Below, in pieces: positions 38,801 through 50,425 of a stretch of 64,000 nt of DNA (positions are counted from its first letter, which is position 1; every line of letters starts with the position of its first letter). The position numbers and the translations under genes are program-made. The DNA comes from Taenia hydatigena. Lineage: Eukaryota > Platyhelminthes > Cestoda > Cyclophyllidea > Taeniidae. The notes under the pieces were generated by a model. That model saw nothing but the letters and a program-made list of their open reading frames with translations. It had not been told where the DNA came from and searched no databases. The stretch is from NCBI GenBank assembly GCA_036345935.2, contig JADWOT020000010.1, positions 8,875,576 through 8,939,575 of the forward strand, read 5' to 3'.

Positions 38801-39176
38801 GTCTCTCACAATTACTGCAAGCGAGTTACCCAATTTGTCACTCGCAACTCCCACGACTGAGGGAACTGCTTCGGCCTCCATAGTCACTACGATAAAGGCA
38901 CCCATTTCTGTCCCTTCTCTCAACATGACTAGGGCACCTGCACTGACCTAGGTAAGCACTAACACCAAGGAATCTCTTTCAACTCCTGCGCAATCACAGC
39001 TGCTAGGAAACCTCGTCGACTCGAGCGATCACAACTGGCAGACCATCATCGAGTCATGTAATCCTAAAAATTACTGACAACATTTGACTCCTAAAATCAT
39101 TACATATTGCGGGTTCGCGCTGATTTTGTAACTGCTGCAATTGTACTCACATGCATTACACTTGCTCGCAAGTGAA
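35880..39176 (+). pseudogene. decayed multi-Fn3/mucin gene, right-arm copy
   Basis: Mirror of 17640-20980. Exons in order: B remnant (about 35880-36155), partial A with a stop (about 36341-36520), B (about 36663-36965, mostly open but with a TW to KR change and an out-of-frame acceptor), A (37178-37480, 303 bp, good splice sites, two stops near its start), B (about 37665-37962, broken), B 3' half (about 38119-38238, donor GT changed to GC) and a frameshifted mucin exon (about 38480-39000). Near 39115-39176 an open stretch reads VTAAIVLTC-like, matching the G1 C-terminal hydrophobic tail. It diverges from G2 (head to head, about 1.9 kb apart). Confidence 0.8.
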
Positions 39177-40120
39177 TTTTCGCCTCACAGCAGTATAACT
39201 CAAGCAATAGCATACTCAGTCCACTGTAACAAACATTATTGGTTAAGAAAGCGTTTCTCGTACTCCTTTCGTACCCTTGCGACTTAATCAGATCATCCTT
39301 GTGAAAACCAGCCACAGGCAATGACACATACATATTCACTCACTCATATTGAGCCCAAAATATTCTCACCTAGATAGTTACTCTCCACCAAAAGGAGGCA
39401 TTCAGCGCAGTAAGCAAGGTAGCTTTATAATTCTGCTTGAGATATTTGCAGGAAGTGCAGACTTGTGCGTTAGAATTCGCGTTGCCATTTGTCACAATCC
39501 GGATTGACTACATGAGCGAGTGGTCCGGATTCGTTCCATCTTCCAGCCAGGTGGGCGGGCGATAGATCTTCCGGGCGGACCGTCCCGATAACCAGCGTGA
39601 GTGCGTCAATACGCTCAAATGATATGCGTACGTGCGTGTGTGTGCCTTGCGTCTGGCCAACGGACACTGGGTCTGAGACACTTGGTCAGCTTATTTAAGC
39701 CTGTCCACTAGTATTTGTTTGGCTGTGGGCTTAGGATGGGTGGTGGCGCACACAAAGACCAGCGAACGCGATATTCGACTATGCAGGAGGGTGGAACTGA
39801 GCACGCACCCGTAATGCGGCGTCTTAAGAATTTTCGTCCCTTTGAAATCAACTTCATGATTTCCTTTGTAAAAAAGCTGTTTTGCATATTCAGTTGGTTT
39901 TATTCATCTCTTCACGTGCTGACTGGTTGCTCCATCAGGATGCCATGAGCCACCCCAGCCGAATGTGCCTATACATTTTACGGTGGTGACGAACCGGGAT
40001 CGCGTAAACAGCTTCAAGTTAAGTGCCTTCTCTTTTCTTTTCGTTTATGCTCTGCCTTTCATTTCTCCTGCTTGAAGGGTCTATGATACTGCCCGTCTAA
40101 TTAGCTGCAGTTGAAAACAT

Positions 40121-40740
40121 TTGATTACCACCTTAAAGGTTGGCGATGTGCGAGATTCAGTGCGTGTAAATTCCTATTGGTTGCACAGTTTAACTGTTAG
40201 TGCAGTGCCTCTGGGCATTAGTACCTCCTTTGCTTCTCGAAGTTTTGCATTCAGTGTCACCTTCAAACATACAATAAGGCAGACTTTGAGTGCGTTCTCT
40301 TTGTCCTCAGCTAGTGATGAGATGTTGAGTGGCGCATGGGAAGCTAGTTTGCATAAAAGTCACAGTCGAATGGAAAGTGAGCGCGTTTTGATCCTTGTAC
40401 ACAAAGATCTACATAACAAAGAAGTGAGAGAGTAGTGAATCTCCTTGGCAAAGGACGTAGAAGGCCAGGCATAAGTTGCTGAGCGCAAAGCAGCCATTGA
40501 ATGCCTAAAAGCAGACCAGCGGTTAACGAAAAAGTGGACTGAATTTATTGTTTCAACCAAAAATGGGCCAGAAATGTTGCTAAATCTCTGTGACAATGCC
40601 AGTTCTGGTAATGTGACTGTGAACATTGTTAGCGCTCCCAATGCCTCAAATCGACAGTCAAGCGCTTCAGCAACAAGGTTGACTTCTGAATGTCAAGGAT
40701 TATGTAAAAGGAAACCGGTTTCCAAGCCTGTGTTCGAGTG
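40121..40740 (+). pseudogene. remnant of an unrecognised gene, right-arm copy
   Basis: Same frame and same internal stops as 16079-16698 (-). The 104-residue upper part is identical in both arms. Downstream the frame continues to NIVSAPNASN and ends at a stop near 40740. A stretch just upstream (about 39950-40015) could be a preceding exon (NVPIHFTVVTNRDRVNSFK) with an altered donor, which would mean the remnant keeps an intron. Confidence 0.4.
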
Positions 40741-41299
40741 AGTTTCTTTGATGGCTTAGCCGCGAATAAACGTACATGTGAATTTAATACCTATGCTCTG
40801 TGAAGATGCTTTGTAGGCCAGAGACGGGAGGACAATTTGAACCTGGTTGCAGGGCAGCGTGACACATCTCCGTCTTGAACTCTTCTACAATAATTCTTTA
40901 TACCTTACTTCTGTTATAAAATAAAGATGGCAGGGCGTGCTCAGCTTCCTAACAGTAAAATTAGGAAGGAGGAGGAGAAACCTTCTACGCACTGTTTGAC
41001 TCTAGGCTCTAAGTGATCATTAGCAGGCCTAGAGCACAGCTACCAAAGTAGCAGTTAGTGTGAAAGGCGTGCATGAGCACGAATCGCTTTTCTAGTTTGC
41101 ATTACGAAAGTTGTCAGAAAAATAAAATCTCCTAGAAACTTGTACACAGAGAAATGTACCTGGCGACCTACGCATGGGCCTTATTATTAGCATGAAATTG
41201 GCCCACATTTCGAGGCTCCCGATGGCACCGTTTGGGTCAGCGTTTCATTCTCACTAGAAGCAACTAAAGGGAAATTGCCTAATTTCGATTGCCCATCTA

Positions 41300-42870
41300 C
41301 TCGCTCGCCTTAAGTTGGGCAGGCAACTTGCCGAGTGACTGACGCCATTACGGAGTTGAGGAGGCGAATTAACGCCAGCCGTGCTTCTGTCAGTTCCTCC
41401 GATTCTGGTGGTAATATCACTAATTGATGAGAATTGCCCTCACCAATTGTGTGATGGAGAAGACAATACACTGACGGTATTTCCTTGCTCTATGCAGTCT
41501 CATTTGGCTAAGTATCACGCTGATCACCCATGAAATCATCCAAAGTTACCCAAAATATTAGTTGGAGAGAAAATAATGTGACTATTTTGTGCAGAAAGCC
41601 ACATTGTCCTAATTAATACCAAAACAGAATAAAAAAATCTCAACCTCTAAGACATCTAGACGGTTCTGATACTTATGCCTGAGGTAGGACTCAAAAATCC
41701 TTGCAGAGTCTGTGGTGGCTTTTGCATATTCCTTGTCTTTTGTTACCAGACTTCGTCCACCTCTTCTCCTCGGCCCTATTGATGGCAGCCGGTTCATTCT
41801 GCTCTGATATTTCCTACGCTTCGTCAAGGTTGGTAATAAATAGATGACTTAAATCCGAGAGTAGGATGTTTTGTGTTCGACCACCGTCTTCAGGCACGTC
41901 ATCAAGGTGGCAGGCGAGAGCAAAGAGGCTGAGACCACTCCATCTGCGCATCACGGAAATGAGTGATCCGTGAATTCGAAGACCCTAGAAGGAAGTAATA
42001 AGTGGTGTGGTGCAGTATAAGATGAATTAAAATGCAGTGTCTGCAAAGTGCATATCCGCCAGCTGCACATTTCCACTGTAAAATCAGTTTTACTGCGTGT
42101 TACGTGGTCCCACCACTTCAATTTCGCGGCATGCGCTGCATCTTACCACGGCCTTGCCTACTGATAAACCGCATTGAACTAAAAATGGTGCAAGCCGAGG
42201 GATGACTGATTTGTACACACACAAAAAGCAAATGCCTAGCAACCCATGTTGGTTTGAATTCGCATTCAATTTGGAAAGCGGCCGATGGATTCGAATCTCT
42301 TGACACTTGTCACAGAGGTCTCCCATCACTGCCAAAATAGCAGACGTAGATGACGCGGAGTGCACAAGATCCCCCAACTTCCAGCGAAACAAGGCGTCTG
42401 TAATTCACTTCCATCCAGAATTAAGAGATAGATGGGTAAGAGCCCCATTCTAACACGGATTCCGCCCGCCTATTATGGTCCATACGCTCGACGTCACTGA
42501 TACAGATTTCCCTTGTAAGCGTCAAGAAGTGTCTGCCATTCCACACCACGACTACGGTAATTTGTAGCCAAACCCAACAGTCTTATATCGAGACCCTCTG
42601 TCTTATACCCCAGAAGTAGGTAAGCGTTCATGTTTCCCATTCTGTCCACTCTCAAAGAGCTCCTACTTATTCCCGCTAAATTGCAAGGACAAACATCGAA
42701 TAGTTTCACCACCCAACGAGCCGCGTTCAACAGCAGAAGGGACGACAGCAGTGGCAGAAAATTTTGCTGTGTCAGAAACCATGTTGAGGTGTGATTATTG
42801 GTACGGATTTGCTATCCACCCACCCAAGCTCTGAAAGCACAATTCTTTTACAACGAATAGAAAGCGTTGT
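41300..42870 (+). repeat. M repeat, copy 3
   Basis: Same orientation as copy 1, mirror of copy 2. Minus-strand frames 42494-42730, 42090-42392 and 41609-41827 parallel the copy-2 frames. Confidence 0.65.
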
Positions 42871-44659
42871 CGATGTTCACAATGTCCTATTCGTAGGCAC
42901 ATTTGTAGTCGCGAGCTTCCTAAACGACCTCATAGCGCAGCCAAACTACGCCACCAACAACGAATAGAAAGAGCTTTGAGAGCTACCAGTCAAGTGTGTG
43001 AATACATTCGTCTTGTCATAGTTAGGCTAGGAATATTAAATGTTCTTGAAACTACTATACAAACCAGTGAAGACTGAACGATCTGGCCAAACCTACATTC
43101 GCCAGTAGGAAGTGTACCATCCGGTGAGCGAATCGATTGAGGGCGAGGTCATGAAATCATCAAAGGCATCAGAGGTCTCACCGATTGCTCTATGAAGGGA
43201 AGGATGGAGGTCAACGGTTGTTTGCCTACTGCAGAAAGCCGAACGCAATGCAGAGAGCTTATGAGATTCCGTTTTTGCACCCAACTGCTTAGCTAAAACA
43301 CCTGCACAAGTGAAGGCAGTTCTCTACAATAGTCCTAAAATGAGGGTCCTGGAAGACAGGAAAAATAAATATGAAAGAAGAGGGAAGACAGCCTCTGTAG
43401 TAGACGAAAAAGCACTGTGATTTCCAGACAAAGCCTCTCAAATTTTGATGCAATAGCCACGTCCTACCTCCTTATGTATACTGCCCTGATTTGACTCTAC
43501 CTGCAACACCGTATTCGTTACCTAGCTGACATTCTTGCCTTTTAGGTGGAGAAATACGAGAGCTAAAAACAAATCCGTGGTGCATGCATGGCCCTGAACC
43601 AAAGTTGTGCCTGTTTCAGCAACGCCTATTCAAACTCTTGGAAATCCGCATGCCAATAATGCGGGTGGACAGGAAGAAGCGTTCAATCCTCCCCCATGAA
43701 GAACAACGACTCCGCGTCTTCGTATTGTTAACAACGATGGCTTAAAAAGCATTCGCCACGGAGGAAGTGAGGCACCACATCGCGCTGCACTCCACTTTGT
43801 ACACTTCCAACTGTCCCACCAAACACAGGCAATTGCAATGCCATTCAGCACTGGCACAGTCTTCTCCATAAACACGTCCTTCGTAGACTCCAAGAGAATA
43901 CGAGTGGTAAACCACTTCACGCACCACCAAGCATGCTGTGTTCTGCAGTCACTGATATGACAAATCTTTGCAGCTAGAAATTTATAACAGGACGCTAAGA
44001 AAACAATTTTACATAAAGCATGCACGATAAGGTTGGTGAGACACAAAATCCATCGCAACGACTCGGATGCTGAAACTCATACTTACCTGAGCGTAGACCA
44101 ATTCCACATTCCACGTATTTGTCAAATGCTACATAACAGACATGCAAATTCCTGTCAACTCTAATGCCTAACCCGGCATCGACACCAAAAGAAGAATGCT
44201 GTTTGATAGTATTTCCTTTCTCCTAAGTACCTACAGCCTGTCCAAGTAAATTCCATTCGTTTCCAGAATCGACAAAGGAGGCAGCACTGGCACAGATAAT
44301 ATACTAAAAATGAGCAAGTGACCTTCAATTGACAAATTAAGCGAATCATCAACGAGTAAACATTCATTTTGTTTGAGGAGTTTTAATCAAAATTTGATGT
44401 CTACAATAACTTAAAATTTTTAAATAGATATATATAGTTTATATTTACACAAAAAACGCAAATTGTTTGCATTTAAGATGCGTATCATGCACAAGGAAAA
44501 CAAATACGGAGAAATCGGTGGAATCGAGCATTGAGCAGAAGATTGCAGTGATCACAGAGACGCTACACAACGTGTCACGAGTGGCAAGCACAAAGGTGGA
44601 AAACCGCCAATGCACAAATGAATAACCACAAATACTGCAGCCTGTGTCACACAACATAC

Positions 44660-45600
44660 AGTGATGTTTAACTCGGTAAGCACAATAATTAAACCACCTC
44701 TATCACTTTCTAATCCAGCAACACTGCAATCAGTAATGTGGACACGAGTGCGATCCCTATTGCTGCATGAAATTGTGCGGGCTAAAGCAGGGCTGTCACA
44801 AGTGCTTCACCCTGTCCATGAGTCGTTGCCATTGCAAACTGATAACATGAACATCAGTGTAGAGGGTTCCTCCTCTCCCTCCTGGTTACCCTTGCCAGTG
44901 GAAGTCTGAGTGCGTTTAGACATCTTTAATGTATATGGGTAATATACACAGCTAGGCGACGAATGGCGGTTCAGGCCGAGGGTCCGTCACGCTCCAAGGA
45001 GTCTCCACGTTGCTCCGTCACGTGGTTCAAATTGACTTCCCGCCTCTGGCCTACAAAGCGCATTTAAGGGATTAAGTATTACAATCAGCACTTCGTGATT
45101 AGTGTGCAGAGTCCTCGATGCTCACACACTTGAGAGTTAGTGTGCTACCTCACTATCGTGATGTTAATGCTCAAACGCTCGCTGTTGTTATTACTTGCTT
45201 AACAATCTTCCTATCTTGCCGATGCTTGATGTCCTCTCATTTCAACACCAACTCAACACACAACTGTGTGCATGCTGAGGAAAGCGAGTGATCTTTGACA
45301 GCTAAGCTGAAGCGGTTTTTGTGAGCAGCATTGACTGATGATTGTGTGGGAGAGGATCGACCTGATTGGTGGATTGAAGAAGGGCGTGGCGTTGACCGCA
45401 TTGCTCTGTGGTGTAGTTTTGATGATTCTCCCGCTCTTATGCAAACAAATGCAGTTCAACCTGCGCACTGTACTAATGCACAGATAACCTCTAGTGGCAT
45501 CCTTACTGGACAACTGTTGTGTGTGTCAAACAATAACAATGCAAAGGGCAAAAGTTCCACCTGTGTAAGAAATGCTATGGATTTATAGTCCCATACATAA
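44660..45600 (+). repeat. R repeat, copy 3
   Basis: Mirror of the R copy at 4.99-5.66 kb and direct relative of 47.7-49.17 kb ('cctgtccatgagtcgttg' near 44812). The minus-strand frame 45253-45513 keeps KDATRGYL and TPFFNP. Confidence 0.6.
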
Positions 45601-46789
45601 ACACTTAAGGCTTTCCAGTCGTTCTATTCACTTTAAAAATTGAATTCTGTCTAAAATTACACCGCATAGATAATGATGTGTATCCCACTAAATGGCTTTA
45701 GCCGTAGGAAAATGATGTCATGATATTTTTTCCAGAAAAAAAATGAACATTCATTGAAAATTTACAGTTTGGTGCGCAACGCTAGCCGACCTGCTGCGTT
45801 CATCTAGGTTCTCCTACTGTTCTCCGCGTTCTCAATCACCTCTTTGCAAATAGGGGTGTATGTGTGATGGGATTAGAAGAAGCCTTTTCAATCTCTAGTC
45901 CCTGCTGTAATGGTAGACTCTCACGTGCAAACAATAGCTCGCTGAAGAAATGGGCACTCATGGCTCTGCGTCCAAGAACCGCAAGTAGCAGAAGCTCAGT
46001 GGCTTGCAATAACCAACACTGCGGCACTTAAGGAAAATCAAAGAATAAATATGCATTGAAATGAGCAGGGACACGTGTCGGTTGCCTCTCCTTAACTGAT
46101 AAAATAACGTTGAACATCCCAGTAAAATTGTCATTTCACATTCTCAACGCATTTTTGGTTCCAGACTGCTGAGTGTAGTGAACAACTGACCGTCTCACAA
46201 AGGTGAACACTTCAAATTGTACAATTTCTGCCAGAATTTAACGACCATAAACAAAATATCTTCTTCGTCCTCCTACTTCACTTCCTCGTTCTCGCGGCAA
46301 ACGGTGGCTCTCTGTCAAAGGAATCGGTTGGACTGAGAATCTTGAGCAGGCACATCCAGTGTGAATAAAACAAATTTCACCAGAATTGATGCCACTGGTG
46401 TGCAAGAAATGTTGTTGGCCACTGTCAATTGAGCCACGCCATTACGAAGTGTGATGGGGTGCCGAAGTAAGGCAGTGGACATTCACTCCACTCACATCTG
46501 TATGATTGCTGATTGCCAGGAGGGACAATGAACACCAAAATGATTGTGACCTCGGCTAACCATTAACAATGCGTGAATAGAAATAAGATTAAGGTGGCAT
46601 GAGGAATACTGGCGCACAAGTTGCAGCCACACCATCAGCTTTGGCAGCATATTCAAACCAATTAGGTCCGAACGAACGACGTTAAGCTTAGTGCGAAGTA
46701 CAATAAATGATACCATTGGCAGAGAATAGATTTCCACGACTAAATCCATCTTGTGTCATACGCAATGGCAAGTATCTTCTCATCCCATG

Positions 46790-47700
46790 TGTGCACATGA
46801 GCCTAGCTAACTCCTGCGGCAGCTTTCATGAGGCCTCTCACGTATCGAGAAAATCATACCCACCTTAGCTTGATTTATCCCCGAGTCAACCTCACCTACT
46901 TGCAATTGCAGACAGACGGACTATGCTCCTTGCTACTTTGATCAAGCCTGACATGACGTCATGCATCGTGAGACTGCGACCGAGGAGGACACCCGAAGTG
47001 GCGCATTAAGGGTACTCGTAGGCTCTCTGTCAACAGACAGTCTCCTCGTAGAAGGACAAATCACACTCTTCTGCTTAGTGCCGCACAATGTAACAAGGTG
47101 CACGCACTTGCGCGGAAAACTACACTCACGCTAAAACAGTTCGCTGAAAGTGAACACGTGATCTAGAACTTCCAACTGAGACAAAGCCATTCAGTGGTCC
47201 CATGTTTTGGCGGAAAACTGCTTCCTTCCCATTGCGCACAGAAGCATCACTTGATTTAATGCAAAAGCAAGGACTACCCGAAAGTAAAACGGAATTGTTA
47301 AGGTACCGAAACACACATACAAGTTATTAGAGCACTTCAAGGCTTTCTCAAAGACCGAAGGGCATGCACCACTCAGACTGCTCAAGGGATGGCAATTCTT
47401 GCTTCGAAAATCCAGGTGAGGTGTTCAGCCCGACTGCTGGTGAGAAGTGTCAGACTCAATAATTCTGAGTCCAAATATGTCCCACGCATTGGTTAGTTTG
47501 ACAAGTGTAAGAAGCCATGTGGCATGAAATAATTGTGCCAGTGCGGCCCTCACGAAACGTTCAGTCACACCGACAACCAGTCTTGCATAGCCTTTGAGAA
47601 ATGACAGGCTAGCTTTCAGCTTCAGATCGTGGGCGTAAGAGTTCTTGAGAAGTATTGAGCAGAGGTCAGCGAAGGACACAGAGAACGAGGCCGATGTGTT
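46790..47700. other. intergenic, nothing recognised
   Basis: Lies just outside the palindrome. Short unrelated open frames only. Confidence 0.5.
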
Positions 47701-49170
47701 CGCTCACATGCAAAAGCGTAAGCGCTAGAGAACTTGCGCAATGTGTCACGAGGAGCGAACACAATGAGAGACTCTCACCGACCCTCAAATAAGCAACCAC
47801 AATTTCTGCATCCGTGTCACGCAAATAATGGTGCTGTTTCTTTTGAAATGCTAGATATTGTAGCACATGCGGCACTTCCGATACCACCGACGATGTGGTC
47901 AGTGTTCAGTCGGGAGTGCGGAATTCATCCTTGCATAAAGTGTGGAGGCAGCGGAAAGGCTGTCACACGTACTTCACACTGTCCATGAGTCGTTGTCTTC
48001 GCCTAGTGGCAACTTGAACGTCAGTGCTTCCAGATTGGACTCGAATCGGCAAGACCCACACACACTTTCACAATTACGCTACCGTGGTGTCCTTCTTTGC
48101 TCATAAATGAAACAAATTGGAAAGCGTTTGTTGATGGAACGGTAAAGAGGGTGAAAACATTAATAGGATGGAAGAGGAGCGTGGTATTTTCCACAATGTC
48201 CTTTGTCGTAGTTTTGGCAACAACAACAGCAGTACTTTCCCAAATCTAGTGTCGTTTACTATCCCCATGTGGCTCGAAATGAAGGGCCCGTGAGTTACTT
48301 CATTATCGTGACACTCGTCCCATATACTCAGCGTTGTAATTAGCTCTGCTATTATTTTCGTTATCTCACTGACGCCTCATGACTTCAAATTGTAATGCCA
48401 GCTCCGGTTAGAGTAGTTGGAATACTGAGGAAGACGCTCGGTTGTAGGCAGGCAAGCTGAAATAATTCTTATGCGAAGTATTGGTTGATGATACTGGGTG
48501 AGAGAACCAACCCAATTAGTGGGTTGCCCTCTGGCACAGTTGTGGTGATTTTCCCACTACTAAGCCGACACCAGCATTCCTACCAACGCGTTGTGCGAAT
48601 ACGTAGGTGACCTCCAGTGACATCTCTAGCGAACACCTTTTGCATATGGTAAACAAAAACAATGGGGCGAGCAGAAATTAGTTGCGTTAGGATTTCTCTG
48701 TAAGCACAGTACTATGCACAGTTGCATTCGATTTCGACATTAATCCCTGCCTAATGTCTTGCACACATAGGATGGGGTGATAGTTGCCATTGCGTACCAC
48801 ACAAGATGGATTTAGTCGTGGAAATCTATTCTCTGCAAATGGTGTCATTTATTGTACTTCGCACTCAGCTTGGTGTCGTTCAGACCTATTTGGTTTGAAT
48901 ATGCTGCTAAAGCTGATGGTGGGGCTGCAATAGGTGCGCCAGTATTCCTCATGTCGCCTAAATCTTATTCCATCTAATTTACTGCCATTGGTTGCCCGAT
49001 TCCACAATCAGTTTGGTGTTCGTTGTCCCTTTGGGAAGCCAGCCGTCACACAGATGTGGGTGGAGTGAATGTCCACTGCCTTACTTACGCACCTCATCAC
49101 AATTCGTGATGCCGAGACTCAATTAACAGTAGCCAACAACATCTGCAATGTGCACAGAAATATATGTTTA
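47700..49170 (+). repeat. R repeat, copy 4
   Basis: Closest to copy 5 (54.38 kb) over 'gatgtggtcagtgttcagtc' and the bases around it. Relative to copy 1 it lacks about 50 bases around 48535. Its protein-like frames are broken. It ends in the 'gatgccgaggctcaattaac'-like words also seen near 4.0 and 46.4 kb. Confidence 0.65.
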
Positions 49171-50345
49171 GCAGTTGGTGCCATTTGTGTCCACGTTAGA
49201 AGTGGTAGTGTTCGGTCGTGTACTAGACAATCCATTCTCCTCTGTCTAAGAGGTTGATTTGTAGACTTCTGCTATGCTGAATCTTTCGCAGGCACAACAT
49301 TTGCTGGCAAAATTGTTACTGCAAGGCGTTGTGACAATTCTGGCTAGCGTTGTGACAAAATGCTTTGCGAGAATCGCACTAGCGAGTTTAAACTATGCCG
49401 CACGATTTGCCTTTCCATCCAATGGTGCAAATCCGCTTCATTTGATTAAAATCAATGTTCTCGAGAAGCGCATTGTATCATGTTGACAGACAATACATGG
49501 GAATTACTGTTTTTTACAACAAGATTAGTACATCCAGTGGTTGATGCATATTGGCTGCACAAACTGTTTCGACTTCGGAAACATTGCATTCAACTTGTCA
49601 CACCGATTCTCTATGCATGTAAAGACTGATGAGGGAAGATTACGTAAGGTCGGTACGGCTGTCACTTGATTCGCCATAGCGCTTTCGCCGGCACTTGATG
49701 AGTGGCAACTCAGTTCAACTTCTAGCAAATTAGTCGGTCATTCGCGGAACATGCAATCTTCTCATCTGCTCAGTATAGCCTTAATTACACTGAGGGAAAA
49801 TCCATTGCTCACACATCCTATCGCCTCTGTATGCTGTACTCCTCTTAGGCTCGTGAGGGACGCCTGGTTTCTGAAATCAGCCTGTACGAGTTCAGCTGTT
49901 GTAAGCAATGAAATAGCGACTGCTCACCAGCTTGATGCTAAATTGAGAGAACAGTCATAATAAATTTGATTCAAACACCTATTTTGAAATCAGTGTTGTA
50001 CATCCGACCAAAATCCTTATCATTACTTTAAGCGCTGGTACAACCAATCCCATCGAAGTGACCCCAGCTTGTTGCATTGCGAGTCAGCTTTGTTTAATAT
50101 TAGAGCCACTGTGGCTTCAATTTGCGGCTGTCACACAGCCTCCGATAGCAGTGCGGTCGCAACTAATTTAAATGTAAAGCATAACTCTTGATTGGGTATA
50201 CCAGTTTCTTTCAGCCACAAGACGCTAGTGGTTTCAGTCGAATGTTTTATCCCAATACCGAATTGGGGCGTCTTTCATCTACCTCAGTCCTCCTCACCAT
50301 GGCCCCATAGCACGTGCGCCTTTGTTATTTTGTAATTGAATTAGG
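49170..50345. other. intergenic upstream of G3
   Basis: No exon, repeat family member or RNA gene recognised. Confidence 0.5.
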
Positions 50346-50349
50346 TCAT

Positions 50350-50383
50350 TTCATAGGCTAGCCTACATTGAGTGTGTATAAGC
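50350..50383 (+). promoter_or_regulatory. G3 core promoter
   Basis: TTCATAGGCTAGCC (50350-50363) and TATAAGC (50377-50383), the latter 49 bp before the ATG. The first ten bases equal those before G1, G2 and G4; the last four differ and the gap is 13 instead of 17 bases. Confidence 0.7.
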
Positions 50384-50425
50384 GACAAGTGTAGGGTTGT
50401 AGTAGCAAATTGGCGCTGCGATTCT

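Larger units (their letters stand above)
30956..40660. repeat. inner right arm of the palindrome
   Basis: This is the reverse complement of 16160-25934. It carries G2 (-), a decayed multi-Fn3 gene (+) and the F-BAR-like remnant (+). G1 and G2 have identical A-exon proteins and one change in the B exon. 34.2-35.9 kb and 39.2-40.1 kb hold no further recognisable gene. Confidence 0.9.
40660..46790. repeat. older outer right arm of the palindrome
   Basis: 40.66-43.77 kb mirrors 13.13-16.16 kb, and 43.77-46.79 kb mirrors 3.65-6.66 kb. The two joined pieces meet at GGC (43771-43773), where the left arm has 6,480 extra bases. Homology fades out near 46790 (left partner about 3655). Confidence 0.75.

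Noticed and set aside
16160..40660. The inverted repeat as the ends of a giant transposon
   Set aside because: The arms hold multi-exon genes with promoters and pseudogenes. No transposase is seen and no target-site duplication is visible at the limits.
47126..47679. Minus-strand open frames of 62-84 codons outside the palindrome
   Set aside because: No homologous frame in any repeat copy, no motif and no splice or promoter context.
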